Positions 1 to 10,900 of a stretch of DNA of 64,000 nt are shown piece after piece (position 1 is the first letter of the stretch; every line of letters begins with the position of its first letter). The position numbers and the translations under genes are program-made. This DNA comes from Patiria miniata (taxonomy: Eukaryota > Echinodermata > Asteroidea > Valvatida > Asterinidae): assembly GCF_015706575.1 (NCBI RefSeq), contig NW_024037056.1, positions 11,297,176 through 11,361,175 on the forward strand, written 5' to 3'. Below the pieces are notes generated by a model that made no database searches, was not told the DNA's origin, and saw only the letters and a program-made list of their open reading frames with translations.

Positions 1-493
1 TCTACACTCGGGATCTTTAAGGGGAATGATGGCAATAAAATGTTGAAGTAGCTAGCCTACCTCAACAATATGTAAGTTCAAGTTGTATTGACCTCACAGG
101 CCTTAATTTATTTGAAGGAAAGCTGGTACGGTGGGAACTTAAAGGATGAATTTGGGTAAAACTGGCAAGAGCAGATCTCAGTCATTCTAAATTCCCACCT
201 ATTCTTGCTATTCAATCAACTTAAGTTTTTTTTTCCTTCCATTCACGTATAGACTGTGGTGCCTTTGAATTTCTTCCAGACGTGAGAAGTTAACTGTGTA
301 ATGTATTAACTGGGATCATCCCATGACTAGTCTAAGATTGCTATTTAAATGGTTACCTCTGAAAGGCCAGTGGATTGTCTCGCAGCGTCTGCTCACCGTC
401 TGCCCCGCATCTAAAGAACTGCCAGAGCCAGTCCGAAACAGTCGCCTTGAGGTACGGCTCAAAGTCCTCGACACAGACTGGTTCCGATGCCAT
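1..493 (-). CDS. HAO1: Hydroxyacid oxidase copy D, exon 1 only (runs off left edge)
   Basis: Minus-strand exon 1 at 357-493, starting [17 protein letters not shown] and ending in CAG-AG before a GT donor (phase 2). It has exactly the 137 nt length of exon 1 in the three complete copies of this window. The sequence before the ATG resembles the leader of copies A-C, which supports the start. Bases 1-356 would be intron 1; I find no exon 2 in them, and exon 2 lies 211-1597 bp further on in the other copies. The gene is head to head with copy A. The family oxidises 2-hydroxyacids such as glycolate to 2-oxoacids, using FMN and O2, in peroxisomes. Oddity: where A, B and C have Tyr26 (the active-site Tyr of human HAO1), D has Phe in the motif WQFFRCG. 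Whether the rest of the gene is intact cannot be seen here. Confidence 0.85.
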
Positions 494-2430
494 GTTGATT
501 GTACACAACCCCTACTTTCCTAGTCTGAGAGGGAATTGAATCCGATCACGAACATTAATTATGTCTGTTTCTAGGAACGAACAACGCATGCGTGACGTAT
601 TTCCACCACTAACTCTGCTCCACGAACAGGATCTGTGGTGGCTGACCGGGTGAGCCGCGAGAATGACATATGGGCAGGAGGTCTCCCTAACAAAAGAGGG
701 ACAATAATAAGGGGCCCATCCACGATTGCAGGTAGAAATATGTTGTGCCTGCAATCTCGTGGACATTATTTGATGGCAAACATCGAGAATTGGTTGGAAA
801 AAAAAAACACCAAGGCTTAGCCCAAAACATGGCGCCTGACGCCAGACTTGGCTACCATCGGTGCTGTTATCAAAGGTGAGCATGAGTTAGATTGTACTCC
901 AGCTCCACCATACTCATCTGTAATTCTACAGCTGGAGGTCAATCTAGTTGCATCCAGCGGTTAAAAAATGACAGAGGCCGTGAAATTTGGCCTCCACTAA
1001 AATGTTCCTAGCTGTTCCCCTAGTAACCAAACCCAGATGAGATTAAACATACCTCATACCATGCAGCAGTCGTTCACAAAGCTAATGATGATCCGCTTGA
1101 AACAGAACAACAGTGACTAAACTATGAGAAATATTGGCCTCCCCCTTCTTGGTGACAGTTGGGTATATACACTCCACTCATGCGTGGAATTTTATTTCAG
1201 ACACACTGTAATTTGGGCCCCCTCGCCGCTCCAACCCAACTAACCACAATCCATTCATTCATGGCAACCTTGAGACAACAACAGCCATTGAAACCACAGT
1301 GGAGATCAAAAGACTGTCAGCAGAGCCAATCCATGGCTATATGCATGCATGTCATGGCCGCGCCGGGCATTAACACAAGCCTTTGGAAATTCGCACAGGA
1401 CTTTCCCCGCCAATTCTGAGCAAGCCACTGGGGCCTGACAACCCTCCAACGGCCCCCTTGGTCCATACTAGGGTCTAGTGGTAGATGATCTCGGGCATGC
1501 CTACCACGTGCTGTGACAATATATAAAAAATATCAAACAATGTGAATAGACTTGATCATATGACACGCCGACGTCCAGTGCCGCTGTTACGGTTGTGTCA
1601 TGTTTGTAAATACTTGTGGAAGAATAATTTTGCTAGTGTATTTGAACATTCCCAGTTGAAGTTTGTTATGTGAGCGTTAGCGTGTGAAGTTTGGCAAATA
1701 GAGGTGCAGTATATCTCTGTTGTGAGAGGGCGCAACATCTGATGGCCAGCCTCTGCATGCCAACGAGGTAGTGTACTTGGTTAATTAGTACTGGGTAGCG
1801 CCCACACAATCTTGCAGGAATTCAGTAGGAAGAATGAGTGTATTGTAATAAATAATGGTGACTAAGAGTAGTTGCGGGTGCAAAGCTTGGATAGAACACC
1901 TTTATTGCGGGAAAGATTTTAAATGAAGAAATCTGGTCACTCCAGGTAAGGCAATCATTGAGCACTGTTACAATGTATCGTGCTGGACCCCAAGAGCAAG
2001 TAAGCCTGTTGTCCTGTGATAGACCTTCATCATGCTGCCGCCATTTCAGTCATGTTCCCGGTATCCAATAACAGTACTGAGTGATAACATTTTTTGTGCA
2101 AAACGGAACCAGACTATTTTCCTTCCAGCCTCGCTTTGGTTACTATACGTTGATTAGAATGGAAAAAACTTACGATGGCCGCAAAATGATAATATGGTAC
2201 ATTACTGAGTACATACAATCCTGCGGTGTTCCCATATGGTTCCCATGATGAGCATTAAGCTCACACGGGGGCATTTTTACTTTTGTTCTTAAGTACCCAC
2301 AGGAAATCCGTGGGCTCTCCATCTGACATTTGTGTGAGGGTGTGTTTCTTACTGAGCTCTAGAGGTACCATCCACGACGTTTCCACATCATGACAATAAG
2401 TTATGTCAGGATCAGAATCCCAACATCGTG
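494..2430. other. Intergenic region between divergent HAO copies D and A
   Basis: No gene recognised. The first 60 bp or so upstream of the D start resemble the leader of the other HAO copies, so this side holds the D promoter. A near-palindrome at 720-762 (arms CCACGATTGCAGG and CCTGCAATCTCGTGG) could form a small hairpin. The short open frames here show no recognisable domain and no splice-consistent partners. Confidence 0.5.
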
Positions 2431-2606
2431 GAAAACACTTCCAGAGCTCCGTAGTTGCCTTAATGTTCGTGGTCAGTGAGATATGATCTGCTGTAACCTC
2501 AGCCATTTTCTTTTTAAATAAAAAAAGAAGAGTTTACAGCAGATCAAACCTCATTGACCAAGCACGTTAATTAAGGAAACTACGGAGCTCTCGGAAGACA
2601 GTGTAC
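2431..2606. mobile_element. Small palindromic MITE-like element
   Basis: Two imperfect inverted arms of about 60 bp (about 2431-2500 and 2533-2606) share AGAGCTCCGTAGTT and its reverse complement, then GCAGATCA-type inner arms, around an A/T-rich centre. No coding capacity. Family unknown. Confidence 0.5.
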
Positions 2607-3049
2607 TGATGCGCGATCAAGCTAAATTAGTCGTTTGTCGGGAATTTCCATTTGGAGATTCAGGCCAAAAAATAATTGACTTCATCACATATCACTTCCT
2701 TATATCTCTTGGTGTTCCGACTTCCATAATTTTTTAACTAAAGATGGTATCAGCATGCTGTTTTCACAGCAGTATAATGCTGAGATTGTGCCCTGTTGTG
2801 AACATGAACTTTTACAACGTGCATTAGGTAAAAAACAGGGACCGTATGCTTTTCATGCCTCCGTTACTGCACTACAGTAGAAAAACCCAATAATTTCTTA
2901 AACGTGGTCTCTTTGTGTGTAACATTGTTTGCTCCTCTGCCTATACTGGTACTCAGTCGCACGATCATAGCTATGGAGCGTAGCCCCACTCCATTCAATA
3001 ACTGACACGGAGCGGACTATACAAAGGTTTTAGTCTGCGCTGTGTGCAG

Positions 3050-3530
3050 TCGGTTGAGACACATGATCGACGTTTGAGCTATGACAAGTTCATTTCTAAG
3101 GCACAGGTTCAAAGTTTAGCCAAGCGTATACAAACAAACACGCCACGGGCCGGCGTTGCAGCTGAATGTGCTGACTAACATTTAGATATACTTTGCGTAC
3201 TCGACGGTACGTACGCGGAACTCTGCATATGGTGAGAAGTCATACACGACCATTCATATTGCTCAATTACAGAACAGCGGCACGTACACCTCTTTCGACG
3301 ACGGTCGTCGAGCACGTAGACACAAGGTAATTTTTGTCCTAAAGTAGCGAATACATATTGCCCTAGCTTTACTCTGCATTAAACATATCAGTTCCGGTTG
3401 TACATAGGTTTCAGAATTTGTTAATAATATTCTAGCGTGAAACTATATCAGGTGAAATATGACCCATTTTTGTATGTGTAGAATAATGTAGCAGGGCAAC
3501 GGATCAGCAAAATATCAGTTGGTAACGTTA
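3050..3530 (+). promoter_or_regulatory. Distal upstream block of HAO copy A, cut off by an insertion
   Basis: Segments here (for example ACAAGTTCATTTCT, CGGGCCGGCGTTGCAGCTGAAT and AGCAGGGCAA) recur upstream of copy B (from about 23890) and copy C (from about 49790). In B and C the block runs without interruption to the start codon. In A it stops at GTTA (3527-3530) and resumes at TTATCAGCA (7822) after the 4.3 kb element. The block is part of the duplicated HAO unit; any enhancer role is inference. Confidence 0.55.
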
Positions 3531-3953
3531 TAGTCAGTGGGCTTACGGTCGAAAATGACCCCCCCCCCCCCATATGCAATTTCGGGTTCATTCTTTGAAA
3601 CTCTCAGGATCACTAGAGGATACCTCAAGAAGTTCAAAACCACTTTATGCCATTTTTTCTGACCTTTTTGTGGGCGTGGGCATGATTTTAAAAAGTGGGG
3701 GGCTTCGCGCGTAAAAAATAAAAAAAAAAAAAATCTTTTTCACATTTGGACAGTTAACCAGCTCAAGTGATACATCACACACAAACAAATTCCACAATTG
3801 TGCCTCTTTTGGAGGTGGGGCAACCTTTTAAATAAGTGGGGGCACACGTTGCTAACAGAAAATCGACCTGTAACAGGCAATCTTGAGGTTTCTTGTTTTG
3901 TTTTTGTATTTGTTCAATCCCTTATAATTTGGTGTGGAAAACAGAGTTTTGAG

Positions 3954-4308
3954 TTAAGGCCAACAAAAAAAGTCTCCGGTTTCTGGTATGCGAGCGCGTC
4001 GCCATAGCCATGCGCGTCGGCAAAATGAAAAAGTTTTTTTTCAATGAAAGATGATGTCTCAAAACCGCCAAACTCACTGGTTTGACTAGAATCATGCTGC
4101 TGCACAATTTTAACGTGTTTTTAGATTGGGTTATGGTCGAGAATAAGCTTTATGTGGCCTCTCTGGACTCCCATATATTTGCACTAAGTTTAGTCGGGCA
4201 CCATTTGAAGCAAAAAAATCAGTTAAAAAAACAAAACAAAAATCCGCGTTGCCACACTACTTTTTGGGCAAGCTCCATACCAGAAACCGGAGACTTTTTT
4301 TGGCCTTA
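3954..4308. mobile_element. MITE with GGCC...GTCTCCGGTTTCTGG ends, copy 1
   Basis: About 355 bp with inverted ends: TTAAGGCC then AGTCTCCGGTTTCTGGTATG on the left, CATACCAGAAACCGGAGACT then GGCCTTA on the right. A second copy in the same orientation lies at 5440-5815. Non-coding. Nested in the 4.3 kb element. Confidence 0.75.
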
Positions 4309-5318
4309 GAAGACAAACGAAGGACGCTCACAGGGGGAACGGAATGATAGAAACGCGTTAAAGGGAATGAAACGAATTCCAGTGATGTGCACTGAATGAG
4401 ACTCAATAGCATGAATCTGGCAAAGGGACAGAGACAATGAGCAAACAGGATGGAATAATACTTTATTTATTCAGATTAATTGGTAAAAACACCTGTCTCC
4501 CAAAAATACAACTATCCAATTAAAAGTAGTATACCAAATTTGATTAAAAACCGTCCAACAGAGTAAAAATACATTAGCAACAATAATTCCCTTAATTACA
4601 GTAATTCCCTGAATAATATAAAAAATATGTGCGACAAGTACATGTAGTCGTGTATATTATAATTATTTTGAGTTGCATTATAACAGTGTGTTTATTATCT
4701 CAAATTTCTGAAAGATTAACGAAATACAAAGTCAATTGCAAGACTGAGCAGGAAAATATATACTAGAAAAACTGCATAGTTATATTTCTACATACATTTT
4801 ATTGATAGAGGATAGTCGTTGTGTTTTCCAAGCTTTTGATAGCATTTTTGAATACAACCGTTGAATGTCAATGAATCGAAAAATTAAAGTTTTGAATTTA
4901 TGGGACGGAGCAGCGTTTTGTGCATTTTCACTTTGACGTAGGCCATGATGACATTTAATGCCAGATTGACTTATTCCTTAAACTTGAGCACCCTTCGTAT
5001 TTCTTAGACCTCATGGATAGACTTTATGAGTATAGCGGCCGTCTTATAGGGCATCATTTGTTATTTTAATTCAGTAACAATGAGTGCTTAAAAGGTTTAT
5101 TTCTGGTATGTCACAGCAAGACAAATGTATTGCCTTGATGACTGCTACCTATAAGGTTCATATACGCCTTTTTTGAAATATTGTGGGCAAGAGAGAGCGC
5201 CTTTTTTCAGTGGGTGACCTCTCTTGTATATTCACCCCGCAAATGTATTATATTATGTTATTCATCTTTTAAAAACTATTTCATTGAAAATAAAACATGA
5301 CAGAAAATATTCTTCAAA

Positions 5319-5439
5319 ATTGACAAAAATTGCAAGGGGTTAACCTTACTTTTTTTGTGAAATTTGGCCCGCGAAAAATAAATTTCTTCCTAGTACCTTA
5401 TCCATCCCCAAATAGAAGTGGAATGTGTTTGAGGGTCCT
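5319..5439 (-). repeat. Reversed fragment of the 168 bp satellite inside the transposon
   Basis: On the minus strand this reads as the satellite of 13806-23355: GTACTAGGAAGAAATT, GCGGGCCAAATTTCAC, GTAAGGTTAACCCCTTGCAA in the same order. It is cut at GAGGGTCCTTTA, where the second MITE begins; array monomers continue GGACCCTCAAACACATTCC through this point. Confidence 0.85.
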
Positions 5440-5815
5440 TTAGGCCAAAAAAAAAAAGTCTCCGGTTTCTGGTATGCGCGCGCGTCGCCATAGCCATGCG
5501 CGTCGGCAAAATGAAAAAGGTTTTTTTTTTCAATGAAAGATGATGTCTCAAAACCGCCAAACTCACTGGTTTTACTGGAATCATGCTGCTGCACAATTTT
5601 AACGTGTTTTTAGATTGGGTTATGGTCGAGAATAAGCTTTATGTGGCCTCTCTGGACTCCCATATATTTGCGCTATGTTTAGTCGGGCACCATTTGCAGT
5701 CATCAGTCGACATTTGAAGCAAAAAAATCAGGTAAAAAAAAAAAAAAAAGCCGCGTCGCCGCACCACTTTTGGGCAAGCTCCATACCAGAAACCGGAGAC
5801 TTTTTTTTGGCCTAA
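5440..5815. mobile_element. MITE with GGCC...GTCTCCGGTTTCTGG ends, copy 2
   Basis: Same family and orientation as 3954-4308, with ends TTAGGCC and GGCCTAA. It interrupts the satellite fragment at the word GGGTCCTTTA, so it inserted after that satellite piece was in place. It carries about 20 bp (around CAGTCATCAGTCGACATT, near 5697) that copy 1 lacks. Confidence 0.75.
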
Positions 5816-5816
5816 G

Positions 5817-7206
5817 CAGGGTTGTATATCACTGTTATAGAAGGGAATAAAGTCCTTGTTTGACTTAACAGGAGGTCTGAGTTATCAACAGTTTGACATT
5901 TTGAGATTTCATTGTAGTTTATTTTGTCCTGACAACAGTGTTGACCTCGTTTTATTACACACAAACTGCAATAGCCTTTTTAACTTCAAATTTATTTATC
6001 TTCACTTCATTTATAAAAATGATATTATTAAATGTTGTACTCGGTCATTGGAAATATTGTTTGAAAATGACAAAGTTCAATATTAAGAGTAAAACTTATC
6101 CAACTTGGGTGATTTAGTGAATCCTTTACAAGTCACTTGTAATTGGACAACATATTTGGCATTTAATATCCATGACCTTATTTAGTAATAGAAAAATGTG
6201 AGACTATATTGTCAATAGTTTCAGAATCCAGATTACACAAGATGGATTACACACGATTTGTTTCACTTAACAGTTTTAAATTTGGCATATCACCATAAAT
6301 GATATGATTGGTGATGTACTTCAAGATTGGATATATCAAAAGGATTTGTAGCCACCGAGTAGAGAAACACATCTTAGGCTGAAACTTTGATGACTATATT
6401 GCAAATAGTTTCTGAAAACCCAATCCACATGAAGGCCCAGGCAGAAATCGAACCCTGCGATGAAAGGCGAGGAAAGTAACCAATGAGCCAACCTGACTCC
6501 CCAAGCGCCAACCTGGCTCCCCAAAGATTCAAGAAAAGCATGTGACCAGTTCAAATTATAAAAGTATTTTAATAACTACAAATCCTTTACCTTAACATTC
6601 CAGCATGGTTTTCCAAAGCGAACAACTCAAAAGTTAGGCAAACCTCTTGACAGAGGCTTGGGATATCAAGTTTTCCTTCTGATATATCCAATCTTAAAGT
6701 ATGGCACCAATTATATTAATGATACATATATTCAGTGATATGCCATATTTAAAACTGTGACACACAACAAATGTTGTGTAATCCAACCAGATCTGGATTC
6801 TGAAACTATTGACAATATAGTCTCACACTTTTCTATTACTAAATAACGTCATGGATATTAAATACCAAATATGTTACAAGTGACTTATGTAGGATTCACT
6901 AAATCACCCAAGTTTGGCAAGTTTTACTCTTAATATTGCAATTTGTAATTTTCAAACTTTATTTCCAATGATCAAGTACCACATTTCATAATATCATTTT
7001 TATAAATGAAGTGAAGATAAATAAATTTTAAGTTAAAAAGGCTATTGCAGTTTGTATGTTATAAAACAAGGTCAGCATTGTTGTCAGGACAAAATAAACT
7101 ACAGTGAAATCTCAAAATGTCAAACTGTTGATAAATCAAACCTCCTGTTAAGTCAAACAAAGACTAATTATTCCCTTCATTTGTATAACAGTGATATACA
7201 ACCTTG
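5817..7206. mobile_element. Fold-back element with inverted arms of about 530 bp
   Basis: CAGGGTTGTATATCACTGTT at 5817 pairs with the inverse ending at 7206. The arms (about 5817-6345 and 6670-7206) stay alignable for some 530 bp, with words such as TTTGACATTTTGAGATTTCA and GGGTGATTTAGTGAATCCT found inverted on the other side. It has no transposase and holds a SINE-like insert in the loop. Confidence 0.75.
6340..6552 (-). mobile_element. tRNA-derived SINE-like sequence
   Basis: On the minus strand, GGGGAGTCAGG is followed by TTGGCTCATTGGTTA (A-box-like) and, about 30 bp on, GGGTTCGATTTCTGCC (B-box-like): the spacing of a Pol III tRNA promoter. A non-tRNA body follows, ending near CTACTCGGTGGCTAC. 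The GGGGAGYCAGGTTGGC start is duplicated. It sits in the loop between the fold-back arms. The family is not identified. Confidence 0.5.
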
Positions 7207-7824
7207 CTTGACTCAAAACTCAGCTTAGCTCACATTTTGAGCCCATTCTCTCAAAGTTTGACTTATCGAGATTTCACTGTATATCAAAACATAAATGTCT
7301 CATAAAATTGATTATTTGTCCATTTGTACATGTATGTGTACAATATGCCAAATATATTAAAAACGGCTGCCATTTCAATGGCCAATGGGGGGGGGGGAGT
7401 GGGGTGGAGCAGATTGTCACTTGTTGAGGTGTCCATAGGTGTTTGTGAGAGTTTGAAAGAATGTGCAATAATCCATATGGGCTCGCACAAGCTTCCTTTT
7501 GGAATACACGTATGCCCCCTTTTTAAAAAAGTGTGACACGCCCCCCAAACCCCCAAAAGATGCAAAATTGTGGATTTTTTTTTTCTTGTGATGTTGCACT
7601 TGGGTGAACTGTCCAAATGCGAAAAAGAAAAGTAACATTTTTTAAATATTTTTTGCGCGCGATGCCCCCCACATTTTAAAATCATGGCCACGCCCACAAA
7701 AGGGTCAGAAAAAAAATGGCATCAAGTGGTTTTGAACTTCTTGAGGTATCATCTAGTGATCCTGAGAGTTTCAAAGAGTGTACCCGAAATTGCATATGAA
7801 CCACCACAAGCCCACTGACTATTA

Positions 7825-7939
7825 TCAGCATTAAGTAGATTTGGCCTCCGCCGTTTTGATCATAGTTATTTTTGCCTGATCGGGTTCGATCACCTCACTG
7901 TCAGATTCGGAAAAAAAGTCGGGGTTCGTGAACGATCTC
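7825..7939 (+). promoter_or_regulatory. Proximal upstream region of HAO copy A
   Basis: About 115 bp (TATCAGCATTAAGTAGAT, GCCTCCGCC, GCCTGATCGGGTTCGATCAC, then the leader) align with the sequence immediately 5' of copies B (24510-24622) and C (50180-50303). The shared block makes it the likely core promoter and 5' leader. No obvious TATA box. Confidence 0.5.
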
Positions 7940-10900
7940 ATGGCTTCGGAACCAGTCTGTGTTGAGGACTTTGAGCCGTATCTCAAGACGAGGGTGTCGG
8001 ACGCTATCTGGCATTACTACAGAGGCGGGGCAGACGATGAGCAGACACTGAGAGCCAATCCACTTGCCTATCAGAGGTACAATGTAATCCCATTTTAGTA
8101 ACAATCTCATTTTCATTATGTCTGGTTCACTTGTGTGTCGTTGATTGTAGGTTCACTGCAGCTCAATAACATGCCATTTGCCAAAATGCAAAACATCAAG
8201 GCGATATGCTGAACAAATACTAGATATTCATGTCCTATATTTAATACTGCATTCTTACGGTTCGAATGGTTTCCTGACTAATTTAGGTATCGTCTTCTAC
8301 CGCGATGTTTGAGGGACGTGTCTAAACGAGACACCAGCACCTCTATACTCGGTCAACGCCTATCATTCCCTGTTGGTGTGTCTCCTACGGCCTGTCATGC
8401 CTTTGTGCATCGTGATGGAGAAATCGCCACTGCAAAGGGTAAGAAGTTACAGTATAGAAGTGCTGGTCCCAGAGGGCCAGTCTCGTGTCCTCTGTACATT
8501 ATCTGACTGACTCAGTAACAGTTGTGATCCAAGCAGTGCTATCGTATAGGATTATCGGCTGAATCGGACCAAGTGTGCCGACCAGATGCATGAAATACCT
8601 TTTAAGCCGGCCTCAGGTCGACCCACGATTTGCTTGCGCCACGACGGAACCGTCGGCATCAAGCACAAAAAATATGCTCAGGTCACAAAAAAAGAGAAAT
8701 CTTGTGAAGGTCGCGAAACACGTCGCAGAAGTTGAAATTTTTGTACTCTTGCGACTGTTGATTTTTTTTTGAGCGCCGACTGATGTCGATCGTCTTAATG
8801 TCGTCGCAGTTGCACTCAGGTCGCACAAAATCGGCGACTGAGTTGTTTCCGACGGTCGTAGCTCAGGCCCAGCTTGATCCTGAAAAGTCAGTCGCCGACT
8901 GATCTATGTCGTCGCAAGGTCGACCTGCGGCCGGCTTAATGAGTAGCCACTCTGCATCTTGTGTGCTCTGAGACTAACTTTGCTAAGCCTACCTTGTCTC
9001 GTCTAGGTGCGTCCAGCGTTGGGTCTGCCATAGTTCTCAGCATTATCTACTGACTCACCAACAGTTGTGATCCAAGCAGTGAATCTGGCCAAGTGTGCCG
9101 ACCAGAGGCACGAAAATACCACTATGAGTGGCCATTCTGAATCAATTCAACAGAATGTCGCACACTCTTTGACCACCTTTAATATGCTTGCCTTGTCTCA
9201 TCTAGGTGTATCAAATGCTGGGTCTGCCATGGTGCTCAGTATGTTTTCCAACAAGAGTCTGGAGGACGTGGCTGCATCAGTGCACCCCGACACGCCCCTG
9301 TTATTTCACCTGAACATCCTGCGCGACAGAAGTAGAGTGGAGGCGGCGATCAGACGGGCTGAGGCTGCAGGCTACAAGGCACTAGTGGTAACGATTGATC
9401 AACCGATGTTGGGGAACAGAACGTACATCAGAAGGAACAACAAAGATATGGACCCGACTATAACGTAAGCGGGGAAGGTTGATACAATTCCAATTTCAAA
9501 AGAGTGCGAACATACAATACCTGGAGAAAAGTCTGTCTGATTAAAATTATGAAATACTATATAATTTATGATTGCTTTAAAGTGCATTTGCAGTTTGTTG
9601 ATCTGTAAAATGGGCGGAAAACATGCCTCGGTTTGTTCATGGTGCCCCCCTTTTTTTTAACGAAGTTCTGAATTTTGCGCTTTCCAGATCTAGGATAGAA
9701 AAGCCCAATTAATAAGCTTTCTTTTAGTGAAAGAATCCTTCCAAATCGCTCATGTACCTTTCCAGTTAGGGAATTTTGAACACAAACACCGTTTTTAACC
9801 TTGTCCATGGACCACATTTAAGGTACGTAATATTATTTCAGTGGAATTTGAGTAAAAAGTAAAGCATGTTATATCCTGAATATGATATCAGAATAATCCC
9901 ATAAGTCCCCTGGTAGCCAAGTAGAAGGCCCATCAAGACTATAAACTCTTGACATTATAAAACATGTTATTTTGACATTAACATTGGATGCAAGAGGCTT
10001 TTAAATAAATGTTATGATAAGTGCCAGTCATCATGGTTATGACAGTGTTCTGATGTGGTATTTTTTATATGTGAATAGTTTTCGTTTTGCTGAAACGTCA
10101 CTTACCTTTATTGTGATCCGTGGACAAGATTAAAAAAATTGTGTTTGTGTTCAAAATTCCATAACTGGAAAAGTACATGTGAGCAATTTGAATGATTCTT
10201 TCACTAAAAGAAAGCATTAATTGCGTGTTGATATCCTAGATCTGGAAAGCGCTACATGCATAACTTCTTAAAAAATAGGGGCATCGTTTGGGTTTCCTTT
10301 TTTTGTACTCACCCTGTATAAACATTTGTTTAGCTGTACTTGCCTTTCTTTCCCTCGAAACTTTCGTGTCACGCACTTTTCAACAACGAGATTTATGACC
10401 AAGAAGCGTATTCACACATACTGAAATTTGTATCCTTGTGGAGACATTTCTTTGTTCTCGTGCAGTAAAGTTTTCGAGTTTGAAAGTGTAGTTTCAAAAT
10501 ACTCTTATTTTAACCAGAATTAATTTCCTTGGCTGAAATTCGGACTTAATATCCTTTTTCTGAAACTCTTTCATTTGCGACGGATCAACATACCTTGGAA
10601 ATTCCTAGTTTTTTAAGTAAAATCCATTTCGTGAAAACCTTGTGGAGACGTATTCATCTGTAGAAATTGCCCTGTGGAGACGTATACAATCTTTTGTTCC
10701 CTATTGTGTGCATGTCTCCAGAGGGCACGGTGTATCAGATCACGCCTTCAAAAGTATGTACACCATAAATGATTAATGAGATTGTTTTCCATTGCGAAGC
10801 TTCCCGCAAGTTGTACTTCCTGGAGAGGAAATAACTCGAGAGAAGGCTAGAGCAATTGTCAACGAGCCACAAGCTCTGACGTGGAAGGACATCTTATGGC

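Larger units (their letters stand above)
3531..7821. mobile_element. 4.3 kb DNA transposon with long inverted ends, TTA target duplication (Harbinger-like), nested
   Basis: Ends are TAGTCAGTGGGCTT at 3531 and its exact inverse ending at 7821. Inverted similarity continues inward for about 230 bp, through words such as CTCAGGATCACTAGAGGATA and GTGGGCGTGG. It is flanked by TTA at 3528-3530 and 7822-7824. The paralogous upstream regions of copies B and C read GTTATCAGC or GCTATCAGC with no insert, so this is an insertion with a 3 bp target duplication. TTA fits PIF/Harbinger (TWA targets), though the terminal bases are not diagnostic. There is no transposase frame; the interior holds two related MITEs, a reversed satellite monomer piece, a long fold-back element and a SINE-like sequence. 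Confidence 0.75.

Noticed and set aside
323-523. Plus-strand 66-codon frame
   Set aside because: Antisense of HAO copy D exon 1, which matches the family on the minus strand.
3531-7821. Transposase gene in the 4.3 kb element
   Set aside because: All frames are short and fall in MITE, fold-back or AT-rich sequence; no DDE-type motifs seen.
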